60,000 nucleotides of DNA, taken from positions 17,373,001 through 17,433,000 of the forward strand of contig NC_079885.1 of assembly GCF_029227915.1 (NCBI RefSeq), given 5' to 3'. How positions within the stretch are numbered: position 1 is the first letter of the stretch; the number at the start of each line of letters is the position of its first letter. Below, in pieces: positions 46,801 to 56,314 of the stretch. Position numbers and translations under genes: made by a program. The notes under the pieces are model-generated. The model ran no database searches. It worked only from the letters and a program-made list of their open reading frames with translations, and was not told the DNA's origin. Source of the DNA: Hydractinia symbiolongicarpus (lineage: Eukaryota; Cnidaria; Hydrozoa; Anthoathecata; Hydractiniidae).

Positions 46801-49800
46801 GACTGATTTTTATTTCAGACTGATTTTCAGATTTTTATTTTTTTATATTTAAAGAAAGTAAATTTGTCATGGAAGGTCAGGAATGTTTATGGTGGCCCAT
46901 CGTTGCCATAAGGATTTTTTTTTTGTTATTCTATTTCTTTTCTTTTCTTTTATGTTTAATATCAGTTTTATTTGGAAAATAGAACTGAAATAAGATACAT
47001 TATGGAACCCAAAATAATATTGATGTGATTAAAAACAAAACTGAAACGAATCGCCGTGGCCCACTGTTGCCATTGCAATTCGGTTACCGTGTATTTATTG
47101 CCACAAAAAAAAACAGAAATGGCGCACAACAGCAAGAAACAAACAATTTCCAAAAGTTTTTGGGACAAATTAAGGAAAAAATACTGGGAAAAAAACTTGA
47201 CAAATGCTCAACAAGCTTGGAATATCTGACAGTTCAGCGCTTGTCACCGAATGTGGAAGGTAAATACCAAAAATATAGCCGACTATGGTTAAATTTAATG
47301 ATGATGAGATGAGCTTAGCTAATATTAAGAGAGCATGTGTAGAGCACTTTGATGTTACAGGCATGGAATGTGATATTTTGGCTGGTGAACGGGGGCCTTC
47401 CTACACAGAGTTATCGCAAATCAAGAACTTTAATCTGTTACATGTAAGATTTGTTGAATCTTCAGGACGAGCATCATTGAAAAAGATTAATGAAGGTGAT
47501 AGTCATGCACCTGCCCCATCACGGAAACGAACATGTAGGAACATGATGTCAACACGTCCCTCTTCTTTGAACTCAACCCGACCGTCGTCTGTCACTAGTG
47601 CCTTACCACCATCAACTAGTTTGAGTTCAAATAATAAATGTGCAGCATCTGTGCCTGTCAACAGTCTACTTGGTTTTGGAAAATTAATAATACCAAAAAA
47701 AAAATATGATCAACATTAAAGTTGAGCAGTTTTCGATTCGAACACGTGGCTGTTTAGATCCTTTTGAGGCCATATTTTCCATTGATAAAGATCCTTTTGC
47801 CGAAGGAACTTTTCGAAATGTTTTCCATGCCATTGGTATTTAAAATATGTATGGAAAATTTGTTATAAAAAAGTACAAATAGGGTGAGATAGTCCAATCA
47901 TTAAATGAAACTTTTAATTCAATTGAAGAGCACTCTCGAAAAGTGGTACAAATGCATTCATTAACCCGAAATTTCACCCTTAAGTTTGAACAGAAATGCC
48001 CAAAGGAATATGGGAAAATGTTCTCATTCACGAAGTTATATTTTGGATAGACTATTCAGCCTGGTGAATGTGTTACTATTGAGAAGTTTATACATGGTGA
48101 TTTCTCTAAATATGTAAACAATGATGGAAATATTGCGCATAATCGAACTGATGAGGTGTTAAGCCAAAGCTGAAACATTACTCATTACACTTATGACCGT
48201 TCAAATAAGAAGTTGATGGTTCTTGATTTACAGGGATCTGAATACTCTCTCTTTGATCCAGAAATTTCCACTGTTGATTTGCGTGATACATCAGATGAAA
48301 ATGTTTACTTTTGTGTTGGGAACTGCTCAGTATCTGCTATTAGCACCTTTGTTGATCAACATAAATGCAATAAGTGGTGCAAGATGATGAATCTAAAAGA
48401 ACTCAGTGATCCTCAGTAGTTCAAGAAACATCTCCACTGTTTGTTACATTTGTTCAAATTTATTGTTTAGAACAGTTATCATAAGTTCCATTTATTTTCT
48501 GTTCACTAACATATAAACTTTAGTTATTATATTTGTTTTGCAAAAAAGGGAATATTTCAGTGAAATCAGACGCTTCTCCAGTGTATTGCAACACCAGTTT
48601 ATCACATTTCTCTTTTACCCTAAGGGAAACGAAGTCAACATCTTCTGTAAAGATATCCGATGGTTTGGCTGCCTCAAAGATTTCTGAAGTTGACACTATT
48701 TTACCTATGATGAAAAAAAAACATATTGAAAATCCCCCTCATGTTCTGTTTGTATGTATATTTGTAACTTTGCAAAATCAATGTTGATTTATATATATAT
48801 ATGACTGTGGGACATCTTTTACAAGTTAAGTTATATAAGTATATAAGTTCATGTTCTGTTACTGTGTATGAGTTAAAATTTTCCAATAAGCTAGCTTATT
48901 GATGTCAGTATACTACATACCACATTCATTTAACCTGTATTTTCCAGGAAAAGCATGAATATGATTTGGTATACCATCCGGCAATAAGGTATTCTCTTGC
49001 GCATGGATCCTATGGCTATTCCAAATCCTCACGAAAGTGTCTGCTTCCTTTTAAAATAGGGGAATCATGACATATGCAAGAATATCCCTGAATAAAGATC
49101 ATTTTCTTTAAAAAAATGCACGAAATATAGACAACTTCCCTGGAATAGCAAAATTCTTTTATATAACTGTGCAATTGGTTCTTGGATTCGTAGTAACCAT
49201 GATCTTTCAACCAACAAAGCCGAACCTTGAAGTGTTTTTCTAAGCGCTCGTGTAGTTCCTTCCACCATCTCTCAATCTGAAAGTAATTAAATTAAAATGA
49301 ATCAAATCTATATATATACTTGTTACAAAACACATCATTGCACATATTAGTCTGGAAATTTCCTCATAAAAATCATGCCCAAAGAAAAAAATTGATATAT
49401 ATATATATAAATTATACCTGATTTGATGTCGACGGACCATACATGACGTAGGATATTCCATATCGTTTTGATTTAGGAATGCATGCATTGCAGCCATATG
49501 TCCAGTTTCAGAACCTTTATCTACTCTGATAAACTTTGCAATTACATTTGTTTCGAAGAAGTGTTCTAAATCTGGCTACCAGCTTAGGGTTACTGTTACT
49601 GCTCCACACTTTGAGCCACATGATTTTACGGCTGCATGTGTCGATCGACCCATATACTGCTATTGGATACGTACTGTTCTGATAGCCCATGTGTTTGTCG
49701 TGGCCGTCTAAAGAATAAACCCAATTAGGCCTGATACGAAGTTTCCCTTTTCCTTTTTCTTTTTGGTACATGGCCAACGATTTTCCATAGCTGCGGGGTC

Positions 49801-52709
49801 CGCTTCATACATTGCTCTAGGTACACGGAGATCGTGTGTTTGTCTTAATTTTTGGTGCATGGTTCTATAACCCAAAAGCTCACTAGGTCCATTCAATACT
49901 AGTTGCACAGCATCTTGAACCTGTATCACTGTTACTGTTTTGTCAATATAATATACGCTAAAATATCTCAAACGTCTGTCAAGACTTCTTGCACTCCAAG
50001 CGTATTGTGGAAAGTTCTTTCCCATAAAATCCAAAATTTCTTTTGGTAAGATTTTGCCCGACATGTAAACATAGCGCACTTTTTAAAGATTCATCATCTT
50101 TCCACGCGTCGTTACGAATTCGCCTGGACGCCATGTTTGTTTGTGTTTATATTTTGTGGGAGAATTGTCCGGTAACCGAATGGCAAGTATGGGTCACAGA
50201 CTTTTTTAAATTAAAATTTCTTTTGCGTTCTAATGTGAGTATTGTTTCAGTTGTATTTTTTTTTTCAGTTATACTTTATGTTTGATTTATGTTTTATTTC
50301 GTTTTTAATTTCAATTATTTTAACTTTAAAACTGAATTGAAATATTTTTTAAAAAATGAAAAAATTTCCTTATGGCAACGATGGGCCACCATAGATGTTA
50401 AGCCTCGTGGGAAATCGTAGGAAACACACAAACACTGTTGATGATACTTTTAAAACGCAAGATCGATGTCTGTTATATTAAGGAGGTTTAAAAAGAGAAG
50501 GAGATACCTAAGCAACGTCCATTTAAATTCTATTCAACTTTCTTCTGTTTGCGCCGCTTTTGTTGTATTTTTGTATGCCGAGTGTGAGACAAGCGTTTTA
50601 ACCACCCAAGCATAAATAAAACACATGGTTCTGTTGAACTATAAGAATTAATGCTGGTAAAGTTTTTTTTCTCTACTTGCAAAACGATTCAGCTGGTATT
50701 TGGCGCTTGTATTGTGTAAATTGTATAGATATGATATAATTTTATATCTTGTAGATATTTCTGTATGTTCCCTCCTAATACAGCGATTGAAACTGTTTAA
50801 CAATATTGCTGCAGAAGGGGTTGCATATTGGTATATATTTTTTTCTTCAAAATTATTAAATTTTCGATATAAAATCGGTGTTCGGTGACTATTCTTTTTT
50901 TCATAGAACAAAAGAAAATATTGATCATTTTTTACTACTTTTAATTTGCGTTTTTCGTTGGGTGCTGATTTACTTTTATTTCTTTGCGTTTCTATTTTCT
51001 TTTGTTATTTTTAATTAACCATAATTTCCCAAAAATAACCCTCATGTTCGACTGCTTTTACTTATTTTATGCATATATCACCAGAAATGTTTAAAAACCG
51101 ATTTTAAACGATCAAATTACAAAAAAACAGTTTACCGCTATAAAAGTAATTTATAATTTATGCAGAAATAACAATGATCAACGGTTACTTTCATAAATTA
51201 CGCGCGAGATTTAAAAAAAAGCAACCTGCATCGGCATTGGATGTTTTCAATAGAAACTACTAAGATGCATCTCCTCTCTTTTAAACCTCCTTGATTATAT
51301 TTAACTCATTTATTTTTTTTAATTTTCTTTATTTTAGGATAAAGACAGTTCAATAACTTTTCGAGAATATTTGCTTGGCTGTTTCTTGATATCAACTCCA
51401 TTTAACACAGATAGTAATATCTCAATGGCTTTCAATGTAATTCGTGTTAAATATTCTCTATATCGCGTCCTGCGTCCCATTAAGCTTTCCCCTGTATTCA
51501 AAGGTGAAAATTTTAAGAGTAAGTGTTAAATCCGTGAAAATATGTACTCGGGAAATTTGGCCTCACGAAAGTCAAGAAGATTTATTTTCTGTTATAATTT
51601 TGAAATTGCGCTTTGTATGGTGTCAAAAAATGGAATACGCTCGCAATAACAACTGCGTGAAAAGAATAAACTGATAAAGTCATTCTAGCTGGCTTCACGT
51701 AACGCGAAACTTTGATGAAGTTGAAACAGCGATGATTTGTGCGTTGGTAACATGCTACTAGGCCGTGTTCAAGATTCCTTTCGTGGTCGTCTGCGAACTC
51801 TTTAAAAGTTTCGTGAGTATTGTGGAAGAGTAGTAACTATTATTTTTCATTATTTACTTTTAGTTATTTGACTCAAGTTGCAATGATTATATTACATTTG
51901 AAAGTTTTTCTGAACTTTTAACAACTGTTATGGACTTACACGAAGTATACATCAGAAGGATGTACGAAGAGCTCGACTCTGAGGACAGTGGAAAAGTTAC
52001 CATAGGTATTTATGAAGTGTTCAGCAGTTTTATACTGTCGAGGAGTACTTCTCTTTTAAAATATTACCACTTATCTGTTCAGTCATTGAATAATGTAGAT
52101 ATTATCATATCATGAACATGTCATGAATTGTTCTAGGCTGCGTTTCGACAGCTACAGCTGTCATCGACGGTCATTTCAAGAATAGTCAATTAAAATAAGC
52201 GTATTTCTTTGCGTGTTTTTTGGGAAATTTGATTAGAAAAGCATTCATTAGAGGAATGTGTTTAATCTGTGAAGGATAGAATTTGAAAAAGAAACATGTT
52301 ACAAAGGCTAGCAAATACGCTATCTGTTGTAAGATAAATATTATCTGTTGTAAGATAACTATTATCTGTTGTAAAAAATGAGGTTTTTTCATTAAAAATC
52401 TAAAATTTGATGGCTTCTTAAAATTTCTAAGAATAGCGCAATAATGTATGTAGCCTAACAATAATTGGAAAGAAAAATTGTGGAAGAATTCCACTTTTTA
52501 TAGAAGTTCGTTTATCGCGACTTTTTAGAAATTCTTTTATTTCAGATAACTTCCGTAATTTCTGTTTACAAAAGCCAGAATACGCGTTGCTGTTTATTCA
52601 CTTCAGAAATCTTCAATCAAGATCTTCGTCTATGACCTTCTCTCCGACTCATCTACGATCTGGCTCCGTTACTGACTTTCAATATGCTGAACCAGGTGTT
52701 TCTATGTAA
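40842..52709 (+). CDS. lpcat2: lysophosphatidylcholine acyltransferase 1/2-like (complete, 15 exons)
   Basis: LPCAT1/2 enzymes transfer acyl (or acetyl) groups from CoA to lysophospholipids in the ER and lipid-droplet membrane. Exons: 40842-40997, 41128-41267, 41486-41706, 43569-43697, 43875-43916, 44084-44142, 44226-44260, 44505-44559, 45491-45520, 45597-45649, 45967-46092, 46607-46757, 51338-51436, 51864-52005, 52546-52709. All junction phases agree, giving 533 aa (human LPCAT1 is 534, LPCAT2 544). Seen: a membrane anchor at about 53-85, the catalytic H-x4-D as HSTFID (His141, Asp146), EGTC at 215-218, GAFYPGVPVQP near 230-241, VTDHSYEDCRLM as in LPCAT2, and EF-hand loops 366-377 and 398-409. 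Later EF-like loops are degenerate. There is no KK-type ER retrieval tail. LPCAT2 is the closer paralogue by eye; LPCAT1 cannot be excluded. Confidence 0.93.
41486..44142 (+). CDS. lpcat2: LPCAT acyltransferase domain exons
   Basis: Four exons (41486-41706, 43569-43697, 43875-43916, 44084-44142) encode the PlsC-type catalytic core. Motif 1 is CAPHSTFIDG; motif 2 region is QPVAVSRADRDSKTK; motif 3 is IIIFPEGTCTNR, assembled across an exon junction; motif 4 is GAFYPGVPVQPLL. His141 and Asp146 form the catalytic pair. All four motifs are intact, so the enzyme should be active. Confidence 0.93.
41707..43568. other. LPCAT intron 3
   Basis: A 1.86-kb intron. GC-richer patches (42240-42320, 42540-42680) suggest old repeats but no ends were found. 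No coding sequence. Confidence 0.5.
44776..44816. repeat. perfect 18-bp hairpin
   Basis: GTTTGAAGCAGAAGGCAC (44776-44793) and its exact reverse complement (44799-44816) are separated by 5 nt (ATCTG). It lies in LPCAT intron 8. Confidence 0.9.
46607..52005 (+). CDS. lpcat2: LPCAT EF-hand exons, split by a transposon-bearing intron
   Basis: Exons 46607-46757, 51338-51436 and 51864-52005 encode calcium-binding EF-hands. The first loop, DQNCDGVISLEE, is canonical. The second, DIDKDSSITFRE, is also acceptable and is cut by intron 12 after its second residue. A third, DSSCNDYITFES, lacks the terminal Glu and is probably inactive. Intron 12 (46758-51337) contains the 3.5-kb transposon, so correct splicing over 4.6 kb is needed to rebuild the second loop. 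Confidence 0.9.
46888..46914 (+). repeat. left terminal inverted repeat
   Basis: TATGGTGGCCCATCGTTGCC and seven more bases (ATAAGGA) match the right end exactly. Confidence 0.9.
47119..48419 (+). pseudogene. alpha-kinase (MHCK/EF2K family) gene of the transposon, decayed
   Basis: Alpha-kinases are atypical Ser/Thr kinases (eEF2K, MHCK, TRPM6/7). A possible start is at 47119 (MAHNSKKQTISKSFW). An open frame at 47285-47719 encodes an unrecognised N-terminal domain (VKFNDDEMSLANIKRACVEH, MECDILAGERGPS) and a Ser/Pro-rich linker. A shift in the A-run near 47695-47704 leads to the kinase frame (47721-48417): FAEGTFRNVFHA (glycine-rich loop), KFVIKKY (catalytic Lys), IEKFIHGDFSKYVNNDG, KLMVLDLQGSEYSLFDPEIS, VYFCVGNCS and H-K-C-N-KWC (zinc ligands). 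The order and spacing fit the family throughout. Four in-frame stops lie in the kinase part. It cannot make a full protein as read. Confidence 0.82.
48915..50134 (-). pseudogene. integrase-type DDE transposase of the transposon, decayed
   Basis: The start MASRRIRNDAWKDDE is at 50134. After a frame change it continues as EILDFMGKNFPQYAWSARSL DRRLRYF (a helix-turn-helix-like N-terminus). The rve/DDE core follows: WVYSLDGHDKHMGYQN (first Asp), PIAVYGSIDTCSRKIMWL, RVDKGSETGHMAAMHAF (second Asp), then YGPSTSNQ and IERWWKELHERLEKHF (Glu). An intron at 49277-49417 (GT...AG) separates the last two. The C-terminus TLLPDGIPNHIHAF ends near 48915. At least three frameshifts and stops disable it. The family (integrase core with IERWWKELHER) is common in cnidarian and fish genomes. 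Confidence 0.85.
50367..50393 (-). repeat. right terminal inverted repeat
   Basis: Exact reverse complement of the left end over 27 bp. Confidence 0.9.
52321..52378. repeat. short tandem repeat, 22-bp unit, nearly 3 copies
   Basis: TATCTGTTGTAAGATAAATA and two close variants, in LPCAT intron 14. Confidence 0.85.
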
Positions 52710-52784
52710 TTATCACACTAAGTATTGTGACCTTATGTAGCTAATACTATATATTTTTATGTCTTTTTTCTGTATATTTAGCTA

Positions 52785-52875
52785 GTGCCGATCGATTTAC
52801 TCGTGATTGTGTCGTGTTTGTTAGTATAAATTTGTCGTGATTGTGTCGTGTTTGTGACGTATAAATTTGTCGGAG
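52785..52875. repeat. tandem duplication, about 37-bp unit
   Basis: CGTGATTGTGTCGTGTTTGT followed by TATAAATTTGT occurs twice, just after the LPCAT stop codon, probably in the 3' UTR or flank. Confidence 0.75.
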
Positions 52876-54100
52876 TTTTATTAGTGTAGTATTTTGGTCT
52901 GTTTTTTTTTATCATTTTGTTTATCACAAAATGTTTATGATAAGAATTTACAATTTACTGTATTCCTTCGATTCCTTATTATCCATTATACCTGGCTCAC
53001 CATTGTTAGTACAGTTTATGCTAAAGTTATGTCACAAATCCTCAAGTTGCAGTGGTAATCTTGCCGTAAATTGGAGCTAATTCTTTACTGAAAAATGTTT
53101 TAATTAAATTTTTTTTAATATCCTGTTCAGCAGAAGCGTTTATTAAAAGGAGGGTTTAAAAAAGGAAATGTTTACAAATTGCGAGGGAGGGCATTCATTG
53201 AGAGAGCGTTTAGTAGAAGCATTAAGGTATAAATATTTCGTGGCCTTCGCTGGTCATAATTACAGGCATTTTAGTCAATGTATTTACAAATACTTGTATG
53301 CAATTAAAACGTAAACATAAGCCAATAAGAATAGCTTTCGTTATCATCGAAGGCACAGTTTAATAAAGAAGAGTAGGTGCCACGCAAAATTCGTTTTTGA
53401 ATCATTTCTTTAATTGAAAGTGTCATTTAATAGATAGCTTTACCTTCTGATAGGGAATAGTCGCAAGACGCAGAAAGTCTCGCCTACATTGTAAAAATTA
53501 ATTTGCTGTTATTATTATTAATAGATTATTTTATTAATTGCCTCTTCTCAGAAAAAACTTTGTTGTTGTCTAGCACGAACTTTGTACGTATAGAAATGCA
53601 TTATTTTGATGGTTTTAATAACTTATTCTTATCTATATATAAAATTATATATTATATTATATTATATATTTTACATTGGCACATAAAAAATATTTGCGAT
53701 TGTAAAAGTAAAAACGATTGATTGAGTAATTGGTGGTGAAGATGTTTTCAAATATGAATATGCGTGATGTTGCTTATTCTCTTCTCGTAACTTTTCATCT
53801 CGCATGTCAATCTGATCAAAATAGCACATGTCGCCCTTGAAAATCAAATGAAAATTCTCTTTATTTTGCAACCTTGTTTTTACGTGTCTTTTTCAATCGT
53901 CGTTGTAAATGTCGAAATAACGGAAATTGTGACGGAACGGAACAAACAAAACATAACCTGATTTGTTATCTGCAAACTATTCTTTTGTTTTTATAATGTT
54001 CCCCGTTTCTATCCACAAGACCAGAAAACAACTGTCAGTTTGGATCAGAACGGGGAATATCAAATCAAGATTGTCATTTCCATGGTTCCATTTCATTTTT
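52876..54100. other. intergenic between LPCAT and the arginase-family gene
   Basis: AT-rich with a short TATA-rich run (53630-53670). No gene recognised. The non-coding first exon and promoter of the downstream gene should be in this interval. Confidence 0.5.
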
Positions 54101-54180
54101 GAGTGAAAATTTTTTTTTTTTTTCATAAAAAAGTGGGAAGTAACCATTTGGTTATTGTTATTTTATTTGTTTATCTTCAG

Positions 54181-55113
54181 ATGAGTAAAGCAGGTGATCC
54201 AAGACTTGGCGATCTTTTGAAATTATCTGAAAGTGGTGTGGTAAAGAAGTTTAAGGTTGCTATACTTGGATATCCCTGTGACATTGGAGTGGCGCGAAAT
54301 GGTGGTAGAGTTGGTGCAAAACACGGACCAGAAGCATTGCGTAAAAGGCTACCGAAACTTGGTCCACTTATTAACCCGGAATTCAATGTGGATTTACGTA
54401 ATATTCAATTGGTTGATCAAGGCGATCTTACTGTCAGTGAAAATTTAGAGAAAAACCATCAAACGCTATCCAGTACTGTGCAGTCTTTGTGTGAGCAAGG
54501 ATATATATGTGTTATCGTTGGTGGAGGGAATGATCAAAGTTATTGCAATGCTAAAGGACTAATGAATTCAAAAAAGTCCGGTGATATTGGCGTCGTAAAC
54601 ATTGACGCTCATTTAGACGTGCGTCCTTTACTAGACGGCGACCAGGCGCATTCTGGTAGTCCATTCCGACAATTATTGGAGGATAACGTTTTCAAGGGGT
54701 CCGGCAAATTTTGTGAATTTGCTGTGCAGGGAAATCAATGCTCTGCTGACCATGCAGATTTTGTGACACGGCATGATGGAAAATTAATATGGTTGTCACA
54801 GCTGCGGGAAAGTACTGCAATGAAAGAGTTCCAAGATGTTTTAAATTGGTTTGGCGAAAAAGACACGTTTGTTTCTTTCGACATCGATTCAATTCAAGGT
54901 GCAGATTGTCCTGGTGTTAGCTGTCCACCTGTGATTGGTCTTACAGCACAGGAGGCTTTAAACATATGCCTCAAAGCAGGTCGGCATTCGAAGACTCGAC
55001 TTCTTGATTTAAGCGAGTTTAATCCAGAAATTGAAGAGGATAGAACGGCAAGATTAGTGTCAAATATGATTTATTATTTCTTGATGGGTGTGTCATCCAG
55101 GTTTGTCAGCTGA
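54181..55113 (+). CDS. arginase-fold hydrolase, formiminoglutamase-like
   Basis: A 310-residue protein of the ureohydrolase superfamily (arginase, agmatinase, formiminoglutamase); probably cleaves formiminoglutamate in histidine breakdown, or another guanidino/formimino substrate. Motifs: GGGNDQS (114-120), NIDAHLDVRP (140-149), FDIDS (233-237), LDLSEFNPE (275-283). Metal ligands Asp142, His144, Asp146, Asp234, Asp236 are present, but the usual His of GG(D/G)H is Asn117. The same swap is known, as I recall, in trypanosomatid formiminoglutamase, and it recurs in this branch, so it need not mean loss of activity. The ATG at 54181 directly follows a strong acceptor (TTTATCTTCAG), so it is the start and the upstream in-frame ATG at 54103 lies in a 5'-UTR intron. 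The coding region has no introns. ATTAAA at 55284 is a possible poly(A) signal. Confidence 0.88.
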   Translation: MSKAGDPRLGDLLKLSESGVVKKFKVAILGYPCDIGVARNGGRVGAKHGPEALRKRLPKLGPLINPEFNVDLRNIQLVDQGDLTVSENLEKNHQTLSSTVQSLCEQGYICVIVGGGNDQSYCNAKGLMNSKKSGDIGVVNIDAHLDVRPLLDGDQAHSGSPFRQLLEDNVFKGSGKFCEFAVQGNQCSADHADFVTRHDGKLIWLSQLRESTAMKEFQDVLNWFGEKDTFVSFDIDSIQGADCPGVSCPPVIGLTAQEALNICLKAGRHSKTRLLDLSEFNPEIEEDRTARLVSNMIYYFLMGVSSRFVS

Positions 55114-55303
55114 GTATTCCCAACCTCAAGATTTATTTAAACAGACAACCCAGTTTTTAAAAAAAAGTTGTTCTTTTGTTTTAGTTTTTCTCAACAGAGG
55201 GCATCTCCGCTCTTCTTCTTGTTGTTTTACCTTTAAGAAATAAGAACAGGGACTATCTGCAACGATGTTGTCAAGAACTTTCAATTAAAAGGCTGTCGGT
55301 TTT

Positions 55304-56314
55304 AGGACAATTCGCCCCTGGATAATTTACCCCCACATAATTGCCCCCGTTAATCCCTCCTGAGTAATTAACCCACTCTCACGAAAAAAATATACTGCTA
55401 CCTAGGATAACTCCACCCCCCTCCCTGGATAATTGTCCCCTAAATAAATCCCACCTAGGACCAATTCCCCTGAATAATTACCACGTTCAGTCCCTAGATT
55501 TAATAAGAATGTGTGCGTTTTTAGCCGATGAGCAATTTTTCAAAGGAGTTGACGCTGAAGTTGATATATTGACTTTAAGATCATATTCATCATTGAATTG
55601 GTGTGTATCAATTTTTAATTTTATCCGACATGTGAAAATGCCATTTTGGGGTGGTATTAATGTTACGGTCAAAATTATTTTTTACTTAATTTTAACTTAA
55701 TTTTTTATTTTAACTATTAAGCCTTGTTTTCAAGCAAAGATCAATAAGTACAAAATTAAAAGACCTGTTGTAACAAGTTCGTTGTTTGCTTTATGATTCT
55801 AAAGATGTCACATCTATTAAGTTTTAGGTGAGGATTTCCAAAATCACATTTATTTTGTTTAAAAAAGTTAAGAAATTGCTGCGATGCATTAAAGAAAACT
55901 AATTCGGGAAAGGTGTATTATTGTTAATTATAATATAGATGGGTTTTACGAGTAAACGTCGTAACTCTACTTAACATGTTCTTAAGTTGTTTTCACTTTT
56001 TACCCAAATGTCAACTTGCCATCTCATTCTTTAACAACGAACCCATTAAACCTTGTGATTTGAAAACCTTACTTTTTACTAAATTCAGTTTTTAATGATA
56101 ACATTGTTTATCATTATAACAATATAGATATTTTAAATCGTCACTGTTCGTTCTTGGAAAAAGCGTTCTTTCGTTTCTTTTAAGAAGTTTATCTTTTGCA
56201 AAATATGCTAAAACATTCAAACTGGCTGATCTGCGAATGACAAGGAAAATATCCAGAGTGGGATTAGCGGGTGACAATTATCTGGGAGAAAATAATCCTG
56301 GGTAGAATTGTCCT
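55304..56314. mobile_element. MITE with AGGACAATTC ends
   Basis: Left AGGACAATTCGCCCCTGGAT and right (reverse complement) AGGACAATTCTACCCAGGAT are inverted. Near the left end, GGATAATT/GGACAATT followed by (C)CCC recurs about six times. There is no coding sequence. It starts 190 bp after the stop of the arginase-family gene. Confidence 0.75.

Larger units (their letters stand above)
46888..50393. mobile_element. DDE (IS3EU-like) transposon carrying an alpha-kinase gene
   Basis: The 27-bp inverted ends TATGGTGGCCCATCGTTGCC... are identical at 46888 and 50393. Flanks AATGTT (46882-46887) and GATGTT (50394-50399) look like a 6-bp target duplication with one change. A 6-bp duplication and an integrase-type transposase fit the IS3EU superfamily, as I remember it. 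The two genes converge: an alpha-kinase on the plus strand (47119-48419) and the transposase on the minus strand (50134-48915). Both are decayed. A variant of the terminal repeat recurs inside each end (47056-47089 and 50170-50198). Confidence 0.88.

Noticed and set aside
48701-48886. Small minus-strand frame between the kinase and transposase genes
   Set aside because: It lies in the AT-rich spacer between the two convergent 3' ends and has no motif.
54103-54180. Upstream in-frame ATG that would extend the arginase-family protein by 26 residues
   Set aside because: The extension is encoded by a T-rich tract ending in a strong splice acceptor directly before the ATG at 54181, so it is almost certainly intron.
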